A stretch of DNA of 14,364 nt from Bacillota bacterium (GTDB lineage: Bacteria; Bacillota; Clostridia; Acetivibrionales; JAKOSZ01): positions 1 to 14,364 of the forward strand of contig JAKOSZ010000279.1 in NCBI GenBank assembly GCA_029776555.1, written 5' to 3'. Position 1 is the stretch's first letter; each line of letters opens with the position of its first letter. Position numbers and translations under genes: made by a program. Of this stretch, positions 6,750 through 14,364 are shown piece after piece. The notes below the pieces were generated by a model. The model did not search any database and was not told the DNA's origin. It saw only the letters and a list, made by a program, of their open reading frames with translations.

Positions 6750-6780
6750 AAGGCGGGGGTAACCTCGCCTTCAATTTTCT
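6750..6780 (+). other. Hairpin with GUAA tetraloop between fabF and rnc
   Basis: AAGGCGGGG (6750-6758) pairs with CCTCGCCTT (6763-6771) as nine pairs including one G-T, capped by GTAA, a GNRA-type loop. It is followed by CAATTTTCT. The broken T tract makes it a weak terminator at best. It could end fabF transcripts partly, or act as a 5' structure of the rnc message. Confidence 0.5.
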
Positions 6781-6835
6781 AAGTCCCTTTACCGGTTCAT
6801 GGGGTCTTTAAAGACTGCCTGGCGGGCAAAAACAT

Positions 6836-6871
6836 TTGGGGTTAAATGCCCGGTTGGGGTGAAATGCTTAA
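6836..6871. repeat. Two-copy 18-bp tandem repeat in the rnc leader
   Basis: TTGGGGTTAAATGC (6836-6849) and TTGGGGTGAAATGC (6854-6867) agree at 13 of 14 bases with a period of 18 bp. The repeat ends 14 bp before the chosen rnc start and just before its ribosome binding site. The period is a multiple of three and stays open in the rnc frame (GVKC...GVKC), but the upstream extension has no RNase III likeness. Confidence 0.6.
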
Positions 6872-6873
6872 AC

Positions 6874-6878
6874 GGAGG
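6874..6878 (+). promoter_or_regulatory. Ribosome binding site that favours a GTG start for rnc
   Basis: GGAGG (6874-6878) is 1 nt from ATG 6880, too close for initiation, but 7 nt from GTG 6886. The in-frame ATG 6799 further upstream has no good site. Confidence 0.6.
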
Positions 6879-6885
6879 GATGCCG

Positions 6886-7617
6886 GTGAATGCTGACCAG
6901 CTGAAAGAAAAATTGGCCAGCCTTGAAGAAGCCATCGGGTACAGCTTTAAGGACAAAAACCTGATACTGTTGGCCCTCACCCACAGCTCCTATGCCAACG
7001 AGAACAAGCAGGAGAAATTGAAAAGCAACGAACGCCTCGAGTTTTTGGGCGACGCGGTTTTAAACGTGGTGATAAGCGAATGCATTTACAGGGATTTTGC
7101 CGACCTGGCCGAAGGGGAGATGACGAGGATAAGGTCCGACATAGTCTGCGAGCCGTCTTTGGTGAGGCAGGCCAACAGGATTGACCTGGGCGGATACCTG
7201 CTCCTGGGAAAAGGGGAAGAGCTGACCGGCGGAAGGAAGAGGCCCTCTGTGCTCTCGGACGCTTTTGAGGCCCTCATCGGCGCCATTTATATGGACGGGG
7301 GGATAGAGAAGGCAAGGGAGTTCATTTGCGAGAACATGGGCTGCCTGATTAAGGAGGCTGTGGAAGGCTCCCTCTTTGCGGACTATAAGACCCGGCTTCA
7401 GGAGCTGGTCCAAAAGAGCGGCCACAGCTTTGTCAAATATGAAATAATTGAGGAAAGGGGCCCGGACCACAGCAAGGTCTTTGTCTCCCACGTATTGGTA
7501 AACGACAAAGTGGCGGGCAGGGGCGAAGGCAGGAACAAAAAGGAGGCCGAGCAGAACGCGGCCAGGGCGGCCCTTAAGGCCTGGAAAGCTTTCGACGGTG
7601 AAAAGAGCCAAAGCTGA
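6886..7617 (+). CDS. rnc: Ribonuclease III
   Basis: RNase III cuts double-stranded RNA; it matures rRNA precursors and processes mRNAs. The 243-residue product has the catalytic domain at about residues 9-155 with the signature NERLEFLGDAVLN (Glu49, Glu52, Asp56) and the second acidic pair Asp125/Glu128 in SDAFEALIGAIY. A C-terminal double-stranded RNA-binding domain follows at about 166-235, ending with the NKKEAEQNAARAAL helix. Length is normal (about 249 in Bacillus). GTG 6886 was chosen by ribosome binding site spacing; ATG 6880 would add two residues and ATG 6799 would add 29. smc follows after 15 bp, so the two are surely co-transcribed. Confidence 0.95.
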   Translation: MNADQLKEKLASLEEAIGYSFKDKNLILLALTHSSYANENKQEKLKSNERLEFLGDAVLNVVISECIYRDFADLAEGEMTRIRSDIVCEPSLVRQANRIDLGGYLLLGKGEELTGGRKRPSVLSDAFEALIGAIYMDGGIEKAREFICENMGCLIKEAVEGSLFADYKTRLQELVQKSGHSFVKYEIIEERGPDHSKVFVSHVLVNDKVAGRGEGRNKKEAEQNAARAALKAWKAFDGEKSQS

Positions 7618-7632
7618 CAAAGGGGTGTTAAG

Positions 7633-10600
7633 GTGTACTTAAAGAGTATAGAGATACAGGGCTTTAAATCCTTTGCGGACAAAATTCATCTGGTCTTCAC
7701 TCCGGGGATAACCTCCATAGTGGGTCCCAACGGCAGCGGAAAGAGCAATATAGCCGACGCGGCCAGGTGGGTCCTGGGGGAACAGAGCGCCAAAACCTTA
7801 AGGGGAAGCAAAATGGAAGACGTGATCTTTTCCGGGACAGAACACAGGAAGCCCTATGGTTTTGCCGAGGTATCCCTCACCATTGACAATTCGGACAACA
7901 CCCTTCCCGTTCCTTTCAACGAGATTACCGTTACCAGGAGGTTATTCAGGTCCGGCGAAAGTGAGTATTTAATAAACAAGGTGCCCTGCAGGCTTAAGGA
8001 CATACACGAGCTGTTTGTGGATACGGGAATAGGCAGGGACGGCTATTCCATTATCGGCCAGGGAAGGGTAGACGAGATATTGAGTTCCAGGATTGAAGAG
8101 AGGAGGGCCGTTTTTGAAGAGGCCTCGGGAATAATGAAGTACAAGCTGAGAAAGGAGGAAGCCCAGCGCAAACTGGAGCTTACGAAACAAAACCTGGTCA
8201 GGATAAATGACATTATTGACACGCTGAGTTTCCAGCTGGAGCCTTTGAAGGAGCAGGCGGAAACGGCCAGGAAGTACCTGGCGTTGAGGGAAAACTTGAA
8301 GGACCTGGAGTTAAACCTTTACCTTATTAACATGGACAGGTACAGGGAAAGGCTGAAGGAGTGCGATGAGCAGCTTCAAAACGTAAGCGGGAACATAGAG
8401 CTTGAGAAAAAGAAACTGGAGGATGCCTTAAGGGAAAACGCCAGGAAGGGCGAAAGGCTCAAGTTCCTGGAAGGGAGGCTAAGCGAGTTAAACTCCGAGT
8501 GGGGGCGCATCGAGAGCTTCATCGAGAAAGCCGCCCTGGAACTGGATTTGAACACAAAGAGGATAGCAGGGCTTGAGAGTGACATTGCCAGGATTGAGTC
8601 GGAGATGGCCGAGGCGCAAAAGAGGATTGAAGGCCTGTCCCAGGAGGAAGACTCAAGGAAGAAAAGGATGGAATACTTAAAAGAGCAGCAGGAGAAGTAC
8701 CTGTCAAAGCTTGAGGAAGCCGAGAGCAGGGCGGGAGAAATGATGAAATCCTTAAGCCAGGCGGAAAAAGAAATAGAGCTTATGAAGTCCTCCGCCATGG
8801 AAAAGATGGACATGCTTTCGGACAAGAAATACCAGATAAGCAGCATTAAGTCCCACATAGAGAGCCTGGAGAAAAGGTTTAACGGCATCGACCAGGAAGT
8901 GGCCCGGCTGGTGCTGGAGAAAGACCGGGAAAACATGAAAAGAGAAGATATAATCAATGAACTTGCCCGGACAGGCGAGAAATTGAGGAAGGGCAGGGCT
9001 CTCCTGAAAGAATTGGAAGAGAAGAAGGCCCTTTTGGAAAAGGAGCTTGGCGGAAAAAGGGAGAAGCAGAACAGGATTGCCGAGGAACTGCACTTTAAGC
9101 TGTCCAGGCAGCAAACCCTTAAGGAGATGGAGAAGAACCTGGAAGGCTATAACAGGAGCGTGAGGAGCGTCCTCCTCCGCTGCCGGCAGGCCCCCGAACT
9201 GGGGAAGGGCATCCACGGAGCCCTTGCCCAGCTCCTGAGGGTGGAAAAGAAGTATGACACGGCGGTGGAAATTGCCCTGGGAGCCTCCCTCCAGGATATA
9301 GTTACTGACACGGAAGAGGACGCAAAAAGGGCCATAGAGTTTTTAAAGAAGAACAGCCTGGGAAGGGCCACTTTCCTGCCCATAAGCTCGGTTAAAGGGC
9401 AGAGGATGAAAAAGGAACTGGAGGCCCGGGTTCAGAAGGCAAAAGGCTTTTGCGGCATAGCCTCCGACCTGGTGGAGTGTGACTCCCGCTACAGGGAAAT
9501 AGTGAACAGCCTCTTGGGAAGGGTAGTGGTGGCGGAGGACCTGGATTCGGGAATAGACATGGCCAGGGAGTTCGGCTACGGGTTCAGGATTGTAACCCTG
9601 GAGGGGGATGTGCTGAACACTACAGGGGCAATAACCGGCGGCAGTGCGGCCAAAAGGCCGGAAGGCGGGAGCATTTTCAGCAGAAACCGCGAAATAGAGG
9701 AACTTAAAGGGGAAATTGACTCCCTCACGGCCCAGGAAGCCTCCGTCAAAAAAGAGATAGACCGGCTTTTGGCTGAACTGGAGGGCCTGGATGCGGCCAT
9801 CGGTGAGGAAGAAAAGCTCCTCAGGGAAGCGGAACTGGCAAAGGTCAGCTGTGAAGGGGAACTCACCAAAAGCGACGAGGCCCTGGAGAGGATAGCGGCC
9901 AGGATTGACATGTTAAAGCAGGAGAAGGAACAGCTGGCAAAGCAGATAGACCAGACGAAAGTGGAGCTTGGCAAGTATGAGAAAGAGAGGGAGGACATCG
10001 AAAGGGACATAGAGGAAACCAGGGGGATTATTGAAAGGCAGCGGGAAAAGCACAGCGAAAAGCGGGGGGAGATGGACAGCCTCCACGAAGAGATTACCGA
10101 CCTTAAGATCTCGGTTAACTCCATAAGAGAGAGCATGGACAGCATTAACGAGACCCTGGCGAGGATTGGGGAAGAGAAGTCCCTGACCCGGAAAAATTTG
10201 GGCCGGCGGCTTTCGGAGAAAGAGAAATGCCTTGAGAGGATTAAGGCCTTAAAGGCGGCCAATGAAGGCCTGGAAAAGGAAATTGAGAACCGCAAAAAGG
10301 ACAAGGTGGGGAAGACCTTTGAAATAGACCGGGTAACGGAGGAGAAAAAGGTCCTGGAGGAGGAAATGGCCGCCGTGTCTTCTGGTATTGAAAGCATCAA
10401 CAATACCCTGGAACTGTACCGCAGCGAGCACAACCGGATAGAGGTGAGGAAGGTAAAGCTGGAGTCGGAGATGGAGGCCATTCAAAACCGCATGTGGGAT
10501 GAGTATGAAATGACTTACAGCCTGGCGGAGACCTGCAGGAAGGATATAGGTCCCCTCTCCCAGGCCCAGAGAAAGGCCGCCGAGATCCGGGAGGAGATAA

Positions 10601-11211
10601 AAAGCTTAGGAACCGTCAACGTCTCGGCCATAGACGACTATGTGAGGACCAGGGAGCGGCTGGATTTTATGGTTTCCCAGAGGGAAGACGTGGGGAAATC
10701 CATAGAAAAGCTCCGGGGCCTGATAAACGAGCTGACTTCGGTGATGAAGCAGCAGTTTTTGGAGCAGTTTGAACTGATTAACCGGAATTTCGGCCAGGTC
10801 TTTGCGGAGCTCTTTGACGGCGGAAAGGCGAGGATTATGCTGTCGGATGAAGAGAATGTGCTGGAAAGCGGCATAGAGATAGAGGTACAGCCCCCGGGGA
10901 AGAAACTTCAAAACATGATGCTGCTTTCCGGGGGAGAAAAGGCCCTCACCGCCATAGCGCTGCTTTTTGCCATTCTTCGCCTCAGGCCCACCCCCTTCTG
11001 CATCCTGGACGAGATTGAGGCCACCCTGGATGATGCCAACTCTTACAGGTTTGCCGAGTTTATCAGGAGTTACTCGAAAAAAACCCAGTTTATACTGGTT
11101 ACCCACAAGAAGAGCACCATGGAGGTGTCTGACAACCTGTACGGCGTGACCATGCAGGAGTACGGGGTATCCAACATCTTCTCCCTGAAGGTGGGGGAAA
11201 TGGCCGGGTAA
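7633..11211 (+). CDS. smc: Chromosome segregation protein Smc
   Basis: Smc is the ATPase core of the condensin-like complex that works with ScpA and ScpB to compact and separate chromosomes. The 1192-residue protein has an N-terminal head with Walker A GPNGSGKS (residues 31-38), a first coiled coil (about 165-515), a hinge (about 527-675, ending in the ITGGS and EGGSIFSR segments), a second coiled coil (about 680-1020) and a C-terminal head. That head holds the ABC signature LLSGGEKALTA (from residue 1097) and Walker B with Asp1126/Glu1127 in ILDEIEATLDDAN. Length is typical (1186 in Bacillus). The start is GTG, with GGGGTG (7621-7626 region) 6 nt upstream. The rnc-smc-ftsY order is the classic Firmicute one. 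Confidence 0.97.
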   Translation: MYLKSIEIQGFKSFADKIHLVFTPGITSIVGPNGSGKSNIADAARWVLGEQSAKTLRGSKMEDVIFSGTEHRKPYGFAEVSLTIDNSDNTLPVPFNEITVTRRLFRSGESEYLINKVPCRLKDIHELFVDTGIGRDGYSIIGQGRVDEILSSRIEERRAVFEEASGIMKYKLRKEEAQRKLELTKQNLVRINDIIDTLSFQLEPLKEQAETARKYLALRENLKDLELNLYLINMDRYRERLKECDEQLQNVSGNIELEKKKLEDALRENARKGERLKFLEGRLSELNSEWGRIESFIEKAALELDLNTKRIAGLESDIARIESEMAEAQKRIEGLSQEEDSRKKRMEYLKEQQEKYLSKLEEAESRAGEMMKSLSQAEKEIELMKSSAMEKMDMLSDKKYQISSIKSHIESLEKRFNGIDQEVARLVLEKDRENMKREDIINELARTGEKLRKGRALLKELEEKKALLEKELGGKREKQNRIAEELHFKLSRQQTLKEMEKNLEGYNRSVRSVLLRCRQAPELGKGIHGALAQLLRVEKKYDTAVEIALGASLQDIVTDTEEDAKRAIEFLKKNSLGRATFLPISSVKGQRMKKELEARVQKAKGFCGIASDLVECDSRYREIVNSLLGRVVVAEDLDSGIDMAREFGYGFRIVTLEGDVLNTTGAITGGSAAKRPEGGSIFSRNREIEELKGEIDSLTAQEASVKKEIDRLLAELEGLDAAIGEEEKLLREAELAKVSCEGELTKSDEALERIAARIDMLKQEKEQLAKQIDQTKVELGKYEKEREDIERDIEETRGIIERQREKHSEKRGEMDSLHEEITDLKISVNSIRESMDSINETLARIGEEKSLTRKNLGRRLSEKEKCLERIKALKAANEGLEKEIENRKKDKVGKTFEIDRVTEEKKVLEEEMAAVSSGIESINNTLELYRSEHNRIEVRKVKLESEMEAIQNRMWDEYEMTYSLAETCRKDIGPLSQAQRKAAEIREEIKSLGTVNVSAIDDYVRTRERLDFMVSQREDVGKSIEKLRGLINELTSVMKQQFLEQFELINRNFGQVFAELFDGGKARIMLSDEENVLESGIEIEVQPPGKKLQNMMLLSGGEKALTAIALLFAILRLRPTPFCILDEIEATLDDANSYRFAEFIRSYSKKTQFILVTHKKSTMEVSDNLYGVTMQEYGVSNIFSLKVGEMAG

Positions 11212-11263
11212 GGGACAAAAGAAGCAGGTTTAAACAGGTTACGGAAATAGCGGGTGATAGGGC

Positions 11264-12172
11264 ATGAAGCTGTTTGAAAAATTAAAGCAGGGTCTTAAAA
11301 AAACAAGGAGCGGCATAACCGAAAGGATAGACCGGGTGCTGGCCGGCTTTACAAAGCTTGACGAAGACCTCTTCGAGGAACTGGAAGAGATCCTGATAAC
11401 TTCCGATATGGGGGTTGACACCACTGAAAAGGTAATCAGCGAAATAAGGCAGAAGGCGAAACAGGACCCCGGCATGGACGGGGCAAGGCTAAGGGGGCTC
11501 TTAAGACAGACCCTCCTTGACATAATGAAAGAAGGGGACCCGGAGCTTCACCTTGACACGGCCCCTTCGGCCATATTGGTGGTGGGAGTAAACGGCGTGG
11601 GGAAAACCACTACCATAGGCAAAATGGCCCACATGTTGAAAGAGGAAGGGAAAAAGGTTCTTTTGGCCGCCGGGGACACCTTCAGGGCGGCGGCAATAGA
11701 CCAGCTGGCGATCTGGGCCGAAAGAACGGGAATTGACATAATACGCCATTCGGAAAACTCCGACCCCGCCGCCGTGTTGTTTGACGCCGTTCAGGCTGCC
11801 AAAGCCCGGAAGGCGGACGTCCTGATATGCGATACGGCGGGCCGGCTCCACACGAAAAAAAACCTGATGGAAGAGTTAAAAAAGATGTACAGGGTTTTGG
11901 AGAGGGAACTCCCCGGAGGCTCAAAGGAGGTCCTGCTGGTGCTTGACGCCGTGACCGGGCAGAACGCCCTTTCACAGGCCAGGATGTTCAGCGAGGCGGT
12001 GCCCCTGACGGGGATCGTCCTCACCAAGCTGGACGGCACAGCCAAGGGGGGCATGGTTGTGGCAATAAAGTCCAACCTGGGGATACCCGTCAAGCTGGTG
12101 GGAGTGGGAGAGAAAATTGACGACCTGCAAAGGTTTGACCCTGAAGAATTCATAAGCGCTCTGTTTGATTAA
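11264..12172 (+). CDS. ftsY: Signal recognition particle receptor FtsY
   Basis: FtsY is the membrane-bound GTPase that receives the signal recognition particle (Ffh plus 4.5S/scRNA) with its ribosome and passes membrane proteins to SecYEG. The 302-residue protein is the short form, without the long acidic A domain of enterobacteria. A helical N domain spans about 1-95. The GTPase motifs are GVNGVGKT (108-115), DTFRAAA (138-144), DTAGR (190-194), TKLD (254-257) and GVGE (280-283). The basic N terminus (KLFEKLKQGLKKTR) fits a membrane-targeting helix. ATG 11264 has a GGTGAT-type ribosome binding site (11253-11258). It follows smc by 52 bp. Ffh and ylxM do not follow, as they do in several relatives. 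Confidence 0.96.
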   Translation: MKLFEKLKQGLKKTRSGITERIDRVLAGFTKLDEDLFEELEEILITSDMGVDTTEKVISEIRQKAKQDPGMDGARLRGLLRQTLLDIMKEGDPELHLDTAPSAILVVGVNGVGKTTTIGKMAHMLKEEGKKVLLAAGDTFRAAAIDQLAIWAERTGIDIIRHSENSDPAAVLFDAVQAAKARKADVLICDTAGRLHTKKNLMEELKKMYRVLERELPGGSKEVLLVLDAVTGQNALSQARMFSEAVPLTGIVLTKLDGTAKGGMVVAIKSNLGIPVKLVGVGEKIDDLQRFDPEEFISALFD

Positions 12173-12185
12173 GTCTTACTCTGAT

Positions 12186-12193
12186 GGAGGTGA
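12186..12193 (+). promoter_or_regulatory. Ribosome binding site deciding a TTG start for the UPF0182 gene
   Basis: GGAGGTGA (12186-12193) overlaps the in-frame ATG 12184 and lies 5 nt before TTG 12199. The strong site makes TTG 12199 the likely start and excludes ATG 12184. Confidence 0.65.
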
Positions 12194-12198
12194 GGGCT

Positions 12199-14364
12199 TT
12201 GGTCTACGACTATTACGGCCGGTTGAGTAAAAAGCAGTTTAAAAAGCGCATTATTCCCATTGCCCTTTTGGCTGCCGTCCTGGCTGCGGCTGCCGCGGCG
12301 GCGGGCATATACCTGGAAGGGATCCAGCTTGCTGAGATAGGCGGCCTGCAGGGGATTTACTATAAGAACCTGGTTTACAAATCCCTGTTCGGCGCCGGGG
12401 TTTTTGTCCTGGTTTTCACGGTGGTCTGGGCCACAAACCTTTTAATTGGGAGAAACTTAAGGCTCTACATGAGGAGCGAAAACCTGCCGGTCATACGGCT
12501 TCCCAACCTGTCTCTCGCCCTGGGCGCCGCTATTGCCCTGGCAGTTCTCACCAGGAATTTCTTTTACGCCAAGGCGCTTAACTTCATTCACTGGGAGAGC
12601 TTTGGAGAAAAAGACCCCATATTTTTTAAAGACATAGGCTACTATGTCTTCAGAAGGCCCTTTTTAACGTCCTTGTACGGCTTCATGTCAGTCTTCTGCC
12701 TGGGGGTCATTGTCTACACCCTTATATACTACGCCGCAGCCCTCTCGGCCGCCGGAGCAGCTAAAATATCCCTGAAGGACGAAAAGATGAGGGGGATAAG
12801 CCTTCACATCCTGGCTTATGCCCTGGGCTTCTTTGTCATAAAAGCCCTGTCCTACAGGCTGACCATGGAAGGAATGCTTTTTGACGGCTTTTTTAATGTG
12901 AAGGGAGCCGGCTACGTCAAGGTCAACCTGTGGCTGAACTACTATAGGGTTATGCCCTTCCTGCTTCTGGCGGCGGCGCTTTTGGCCTTTTTCTTCGCCT
13001 GGAAGAAAAAACCGGTAAAGGCGCTGGTTACCATGGCCGTAGTCCCTGCCTTCTGGCTGGTGTTTCTCATATTCACCCAGGTGTTTCAATACTCGGTCAT
13101 AAAACCCAACGAGTTTATCTATGAAAAAGAGTACCTTAAATACAACGTGGAGGCCACGAGAAAGGCATATAACCTGGACAAGGTGCGCCAGTATGTCTTC
13201 CCGGACATTGAACCCCTGACCCCGGAGATCCTTGAGCGGAACAGGGACACCATTGACAACATCCGGGTCATCGACTACAGGGCCACCCTTGAAAGCGACA
13301 CCCAGCTTCAGAGCAACACCAACTTCTACACCTTCTATGACGGCGATATAGTGAATTACATGGTAAACGGAAAAGAAACCCCTGTCTTCATAGCCGCCAG
13401 GGAGGTGGACCAGGAAAACCTGCCGGAGAAGTCCTATACCAACCGGATGTTCAGATACACCCACGGCTACGGCATCGTAATGAACCCCATAAACCGCTTT
13501 ACCAGCGAGGGTCAGGCCGATTTTATCCTAAGCGGCATTGAGCTCATGTCCGAGTCTCCCAACATCAGGGTTACGGAGCCAAGGATATACTACGGAGAGC
13601 TCACCCGCAGCTATGTCATCGTCAACCCCGGAGGGAAGGGCAAGCTCAAAGAGATTGACGGGGACGGGCACAGTGAAACCAGCTATTACGGCAGCGGAGG
13701 GATAAGGCTTGACCCGTTGAAGCGGCTGCTTTTCGCCCTGAAACTGGGGGATATCAACATGCTCATCTCAGGGAATGTTTCCTCCGGCTCACGCCTGCTT
13801 ATCAACAGGGACATTGTAAGCAGGGCTCAAAGGGCCGTGCCCTTTCTGGCCATTGACAAAGACCCGTACATTGTCCTTACCGATGACGGCAGGCTTCTCT
13901 GGGTGCTTGACGCCTATACCCTGACCGGCTATTACCCGTATTCCCAGACAGCTGCCAGGTACGGGGACTTTAACTATATCAGGAACTCGGTGAAGGTCAT
14001 AATAGACGCATATAACGGCACTGCCGAATACTATGTCATAGACAAAGACGACCCCATTATCCGCACCTACAGCAAGATTTACCCGGGGGTTTTCAAGTTC
14101 CGGGATCTGCCTGAAGACATAAAAAAGCACATGAGGTATCCGGAGCTTCTCTGCATTATACAGAGCGACATGCTAAGGAGATACCATATCAACCCCAACA
14201 CCGGGGATGAAGCCGCCGACGAGCGAAAAATTTCGGCTTTTTACGGGAACCAGGACCTCTGGGATATCGCCGCCGTTCCCTCCATGGATGACAGCGGAGA
14301 GGTGGAGGTGGAATCGTACTACGTCATGATTAAGCTTCCCGGCGGCATCGGCCAAAGGGCAGAG
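12199..14364 (+). CDS. UPF0182 family membrane protein (partial at the 3' end)
   Basis: The frame stays open to the window edge, giving the first 722 residues of a family whose members have roughly 900. Function is unknown; the family is large and widespread. The first 300 residues show seven likely membrane segments (about 18-38, 62-82, 104-119, 155-180, 200-218, 251-268, 274-297). A long soluble, probably extracellular part follows. Family landmarks include VQ/VFQYSVIKPNEF, YNVEATRKAYNLDKV, TNRMFRYTHGYG, IYYGELTRSYVIVN, LAIDKDPYIVLTDDGRLLWVLDAYT and NYIRNSVKVIIDAYNG. The start is TTG 12199 with GGAGGTGA upstream. The gap to ftsY is only 26 bp, with no terminator seen, so co-transcription with ftsY is likely. 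Confidence 0.88.
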   Translation, partial: MVYDYYGRLSKKQFKKRIIPIALLAAVLAAAAAAAGIYLEGIQLAEIGGLQGIYYKNLVYKSLFGAGVFVLVFTVVWATNLLIGRNLRLYMRSENLPVIRLPNLSLALGAAIALAVLTRNFFYAKALNFIHWESFGEKDPIFFKDIGYYVFRRPFLTSLYGFMSVFCLGVIVYTLIYYAAALSAAGAAKISLKDEKMRGISLHILAYALGFFVIKALSYRLTMEGMLFDGFFNVKGAGYVKVNLWLNYYRVMPFLLLAAALLAFFFAWKKKPVKALVTMAVVPAFWLVFLIFTQVFQYSVIKPNEFIYEKEYLKYNVEATRKAYNLDKVRQYVFPDIEPLTPEILERNRDTIDNIRVIDYRATLESDTQLQSNTNFYTFYDGDIVNYMVNGKETPVFIAAREVDQENLPEKSYTNRMFRYTHGYGIVMNPINRFTSEGQADFILSGIELMSESPNIRVTEPRIYYGELTRSYVIVNPGGKGKLKEIDGDGHSETSYYGSGGIRLDPLKRLLFALKLGDINMLISGNVSSGSRLLINRDIVSRAQRAVPFLAIDKDPYIVLTDDGRLLWVLDAYTLTGYYPYSQTAARYGDFNYIRNSVKVIIDAYNGTAEYYVIDKDDPIIRTYSKIYPGVFKFRDLPEDIKKHMRYPELLCIIQSDMLRRYHINPNTGDEAADERKISAFYGNQDLWDIAAVPSMDDSGEVEVESYYVMIKLPGGIGQRAE

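Noticed and set aside
6804..6815. Perfect 12-bp palindrome GTCTTTAAAGAC in the rnc leader
   Set aside because: Palindromes of this length are expected about three times by chance in a window of this size; no supporting second site was seen.
9576..10481. 301-residue minus-strand open frame opposite smc
   Set aside because: A Ser/Leu-rich mirror of the Glu/Lys-rich coiled coil of smc, with no start context or domain.

Overview
The window reads as chromosomal core DNA from a low-to-middle GC Firmicute, most likely a clostridium. Evidence for this: a FapR-type lipid regulator heads the fatty-acid genes, the order fapR-plsX-fabH-fabD-fabG-acpP-fabF-rnc-smc-ftsY is the one known in Firmicutes, ribosome binding sites are strong GGAGG types, many starts are TTG or GTG, and AGG (Arg) and ATA (Ile) codons are common. 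I cannot name a species. Every credible gene is on the + strand.

Layout. Positions 2-109 hold the last 35 residues of an unidentified membrane protein, followed by a probable terminator. Positions 110-575 have no credible gene: they carry an imperfect repeat of about 55 bp and then a sigma-A-like promoter with a possible FapR half-site. The lipid block follows: fapR (576-1151), plsX (1240-2262), fabH (2246-3244, overlapping plsX), fabD (3286-4221), fabG (4250-4993) and acpP (5114-5341). A strong intrinsic terminator begins at the acpP stop codon. fabF (5451-6689) has its own predicted promoter. A 196-bp gap with a possible extended -10 promoter, a GUAA-capped hairpin and an 18-bp tandem repeat precedes rnc (6886-7617), smc (7633-11211) and ftsY (11264-12172). 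The window ends inside a large UPF0182-family membrane protein gene (from 12199).

How the genes work together. FapR senses malonyl-ACP/CoA and represses lipid genes. FabD loads malonate onto ACP, FabH starts chains, FabF elongates them and FabG does the first reduction. PlsX passes finished acyl chains from ACP to phosphate for phospholipid synthesis. No dehydratase (fabZ), enoyl reductase (fabI/K/L/V) or acetyl-CoA carboxylase gene is present, so those steps must be encoded elsewhere. RNase III (RNA processing), Smc (chromosome compaction and segregation) and FtsY (membrane receptor of the signal recognition particle) form a second cluster, with the UPF0182 protein probably co-transcribed behind them.

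I see no mobile element, CRISPR array, tRNA or rRNA, and no convincing new multi-gene system. The points most worth checking are the upstream repeat array, the terminator/promoter punctuation around acpP, the rnc leader and the UPF0182 gene behind ftsY.
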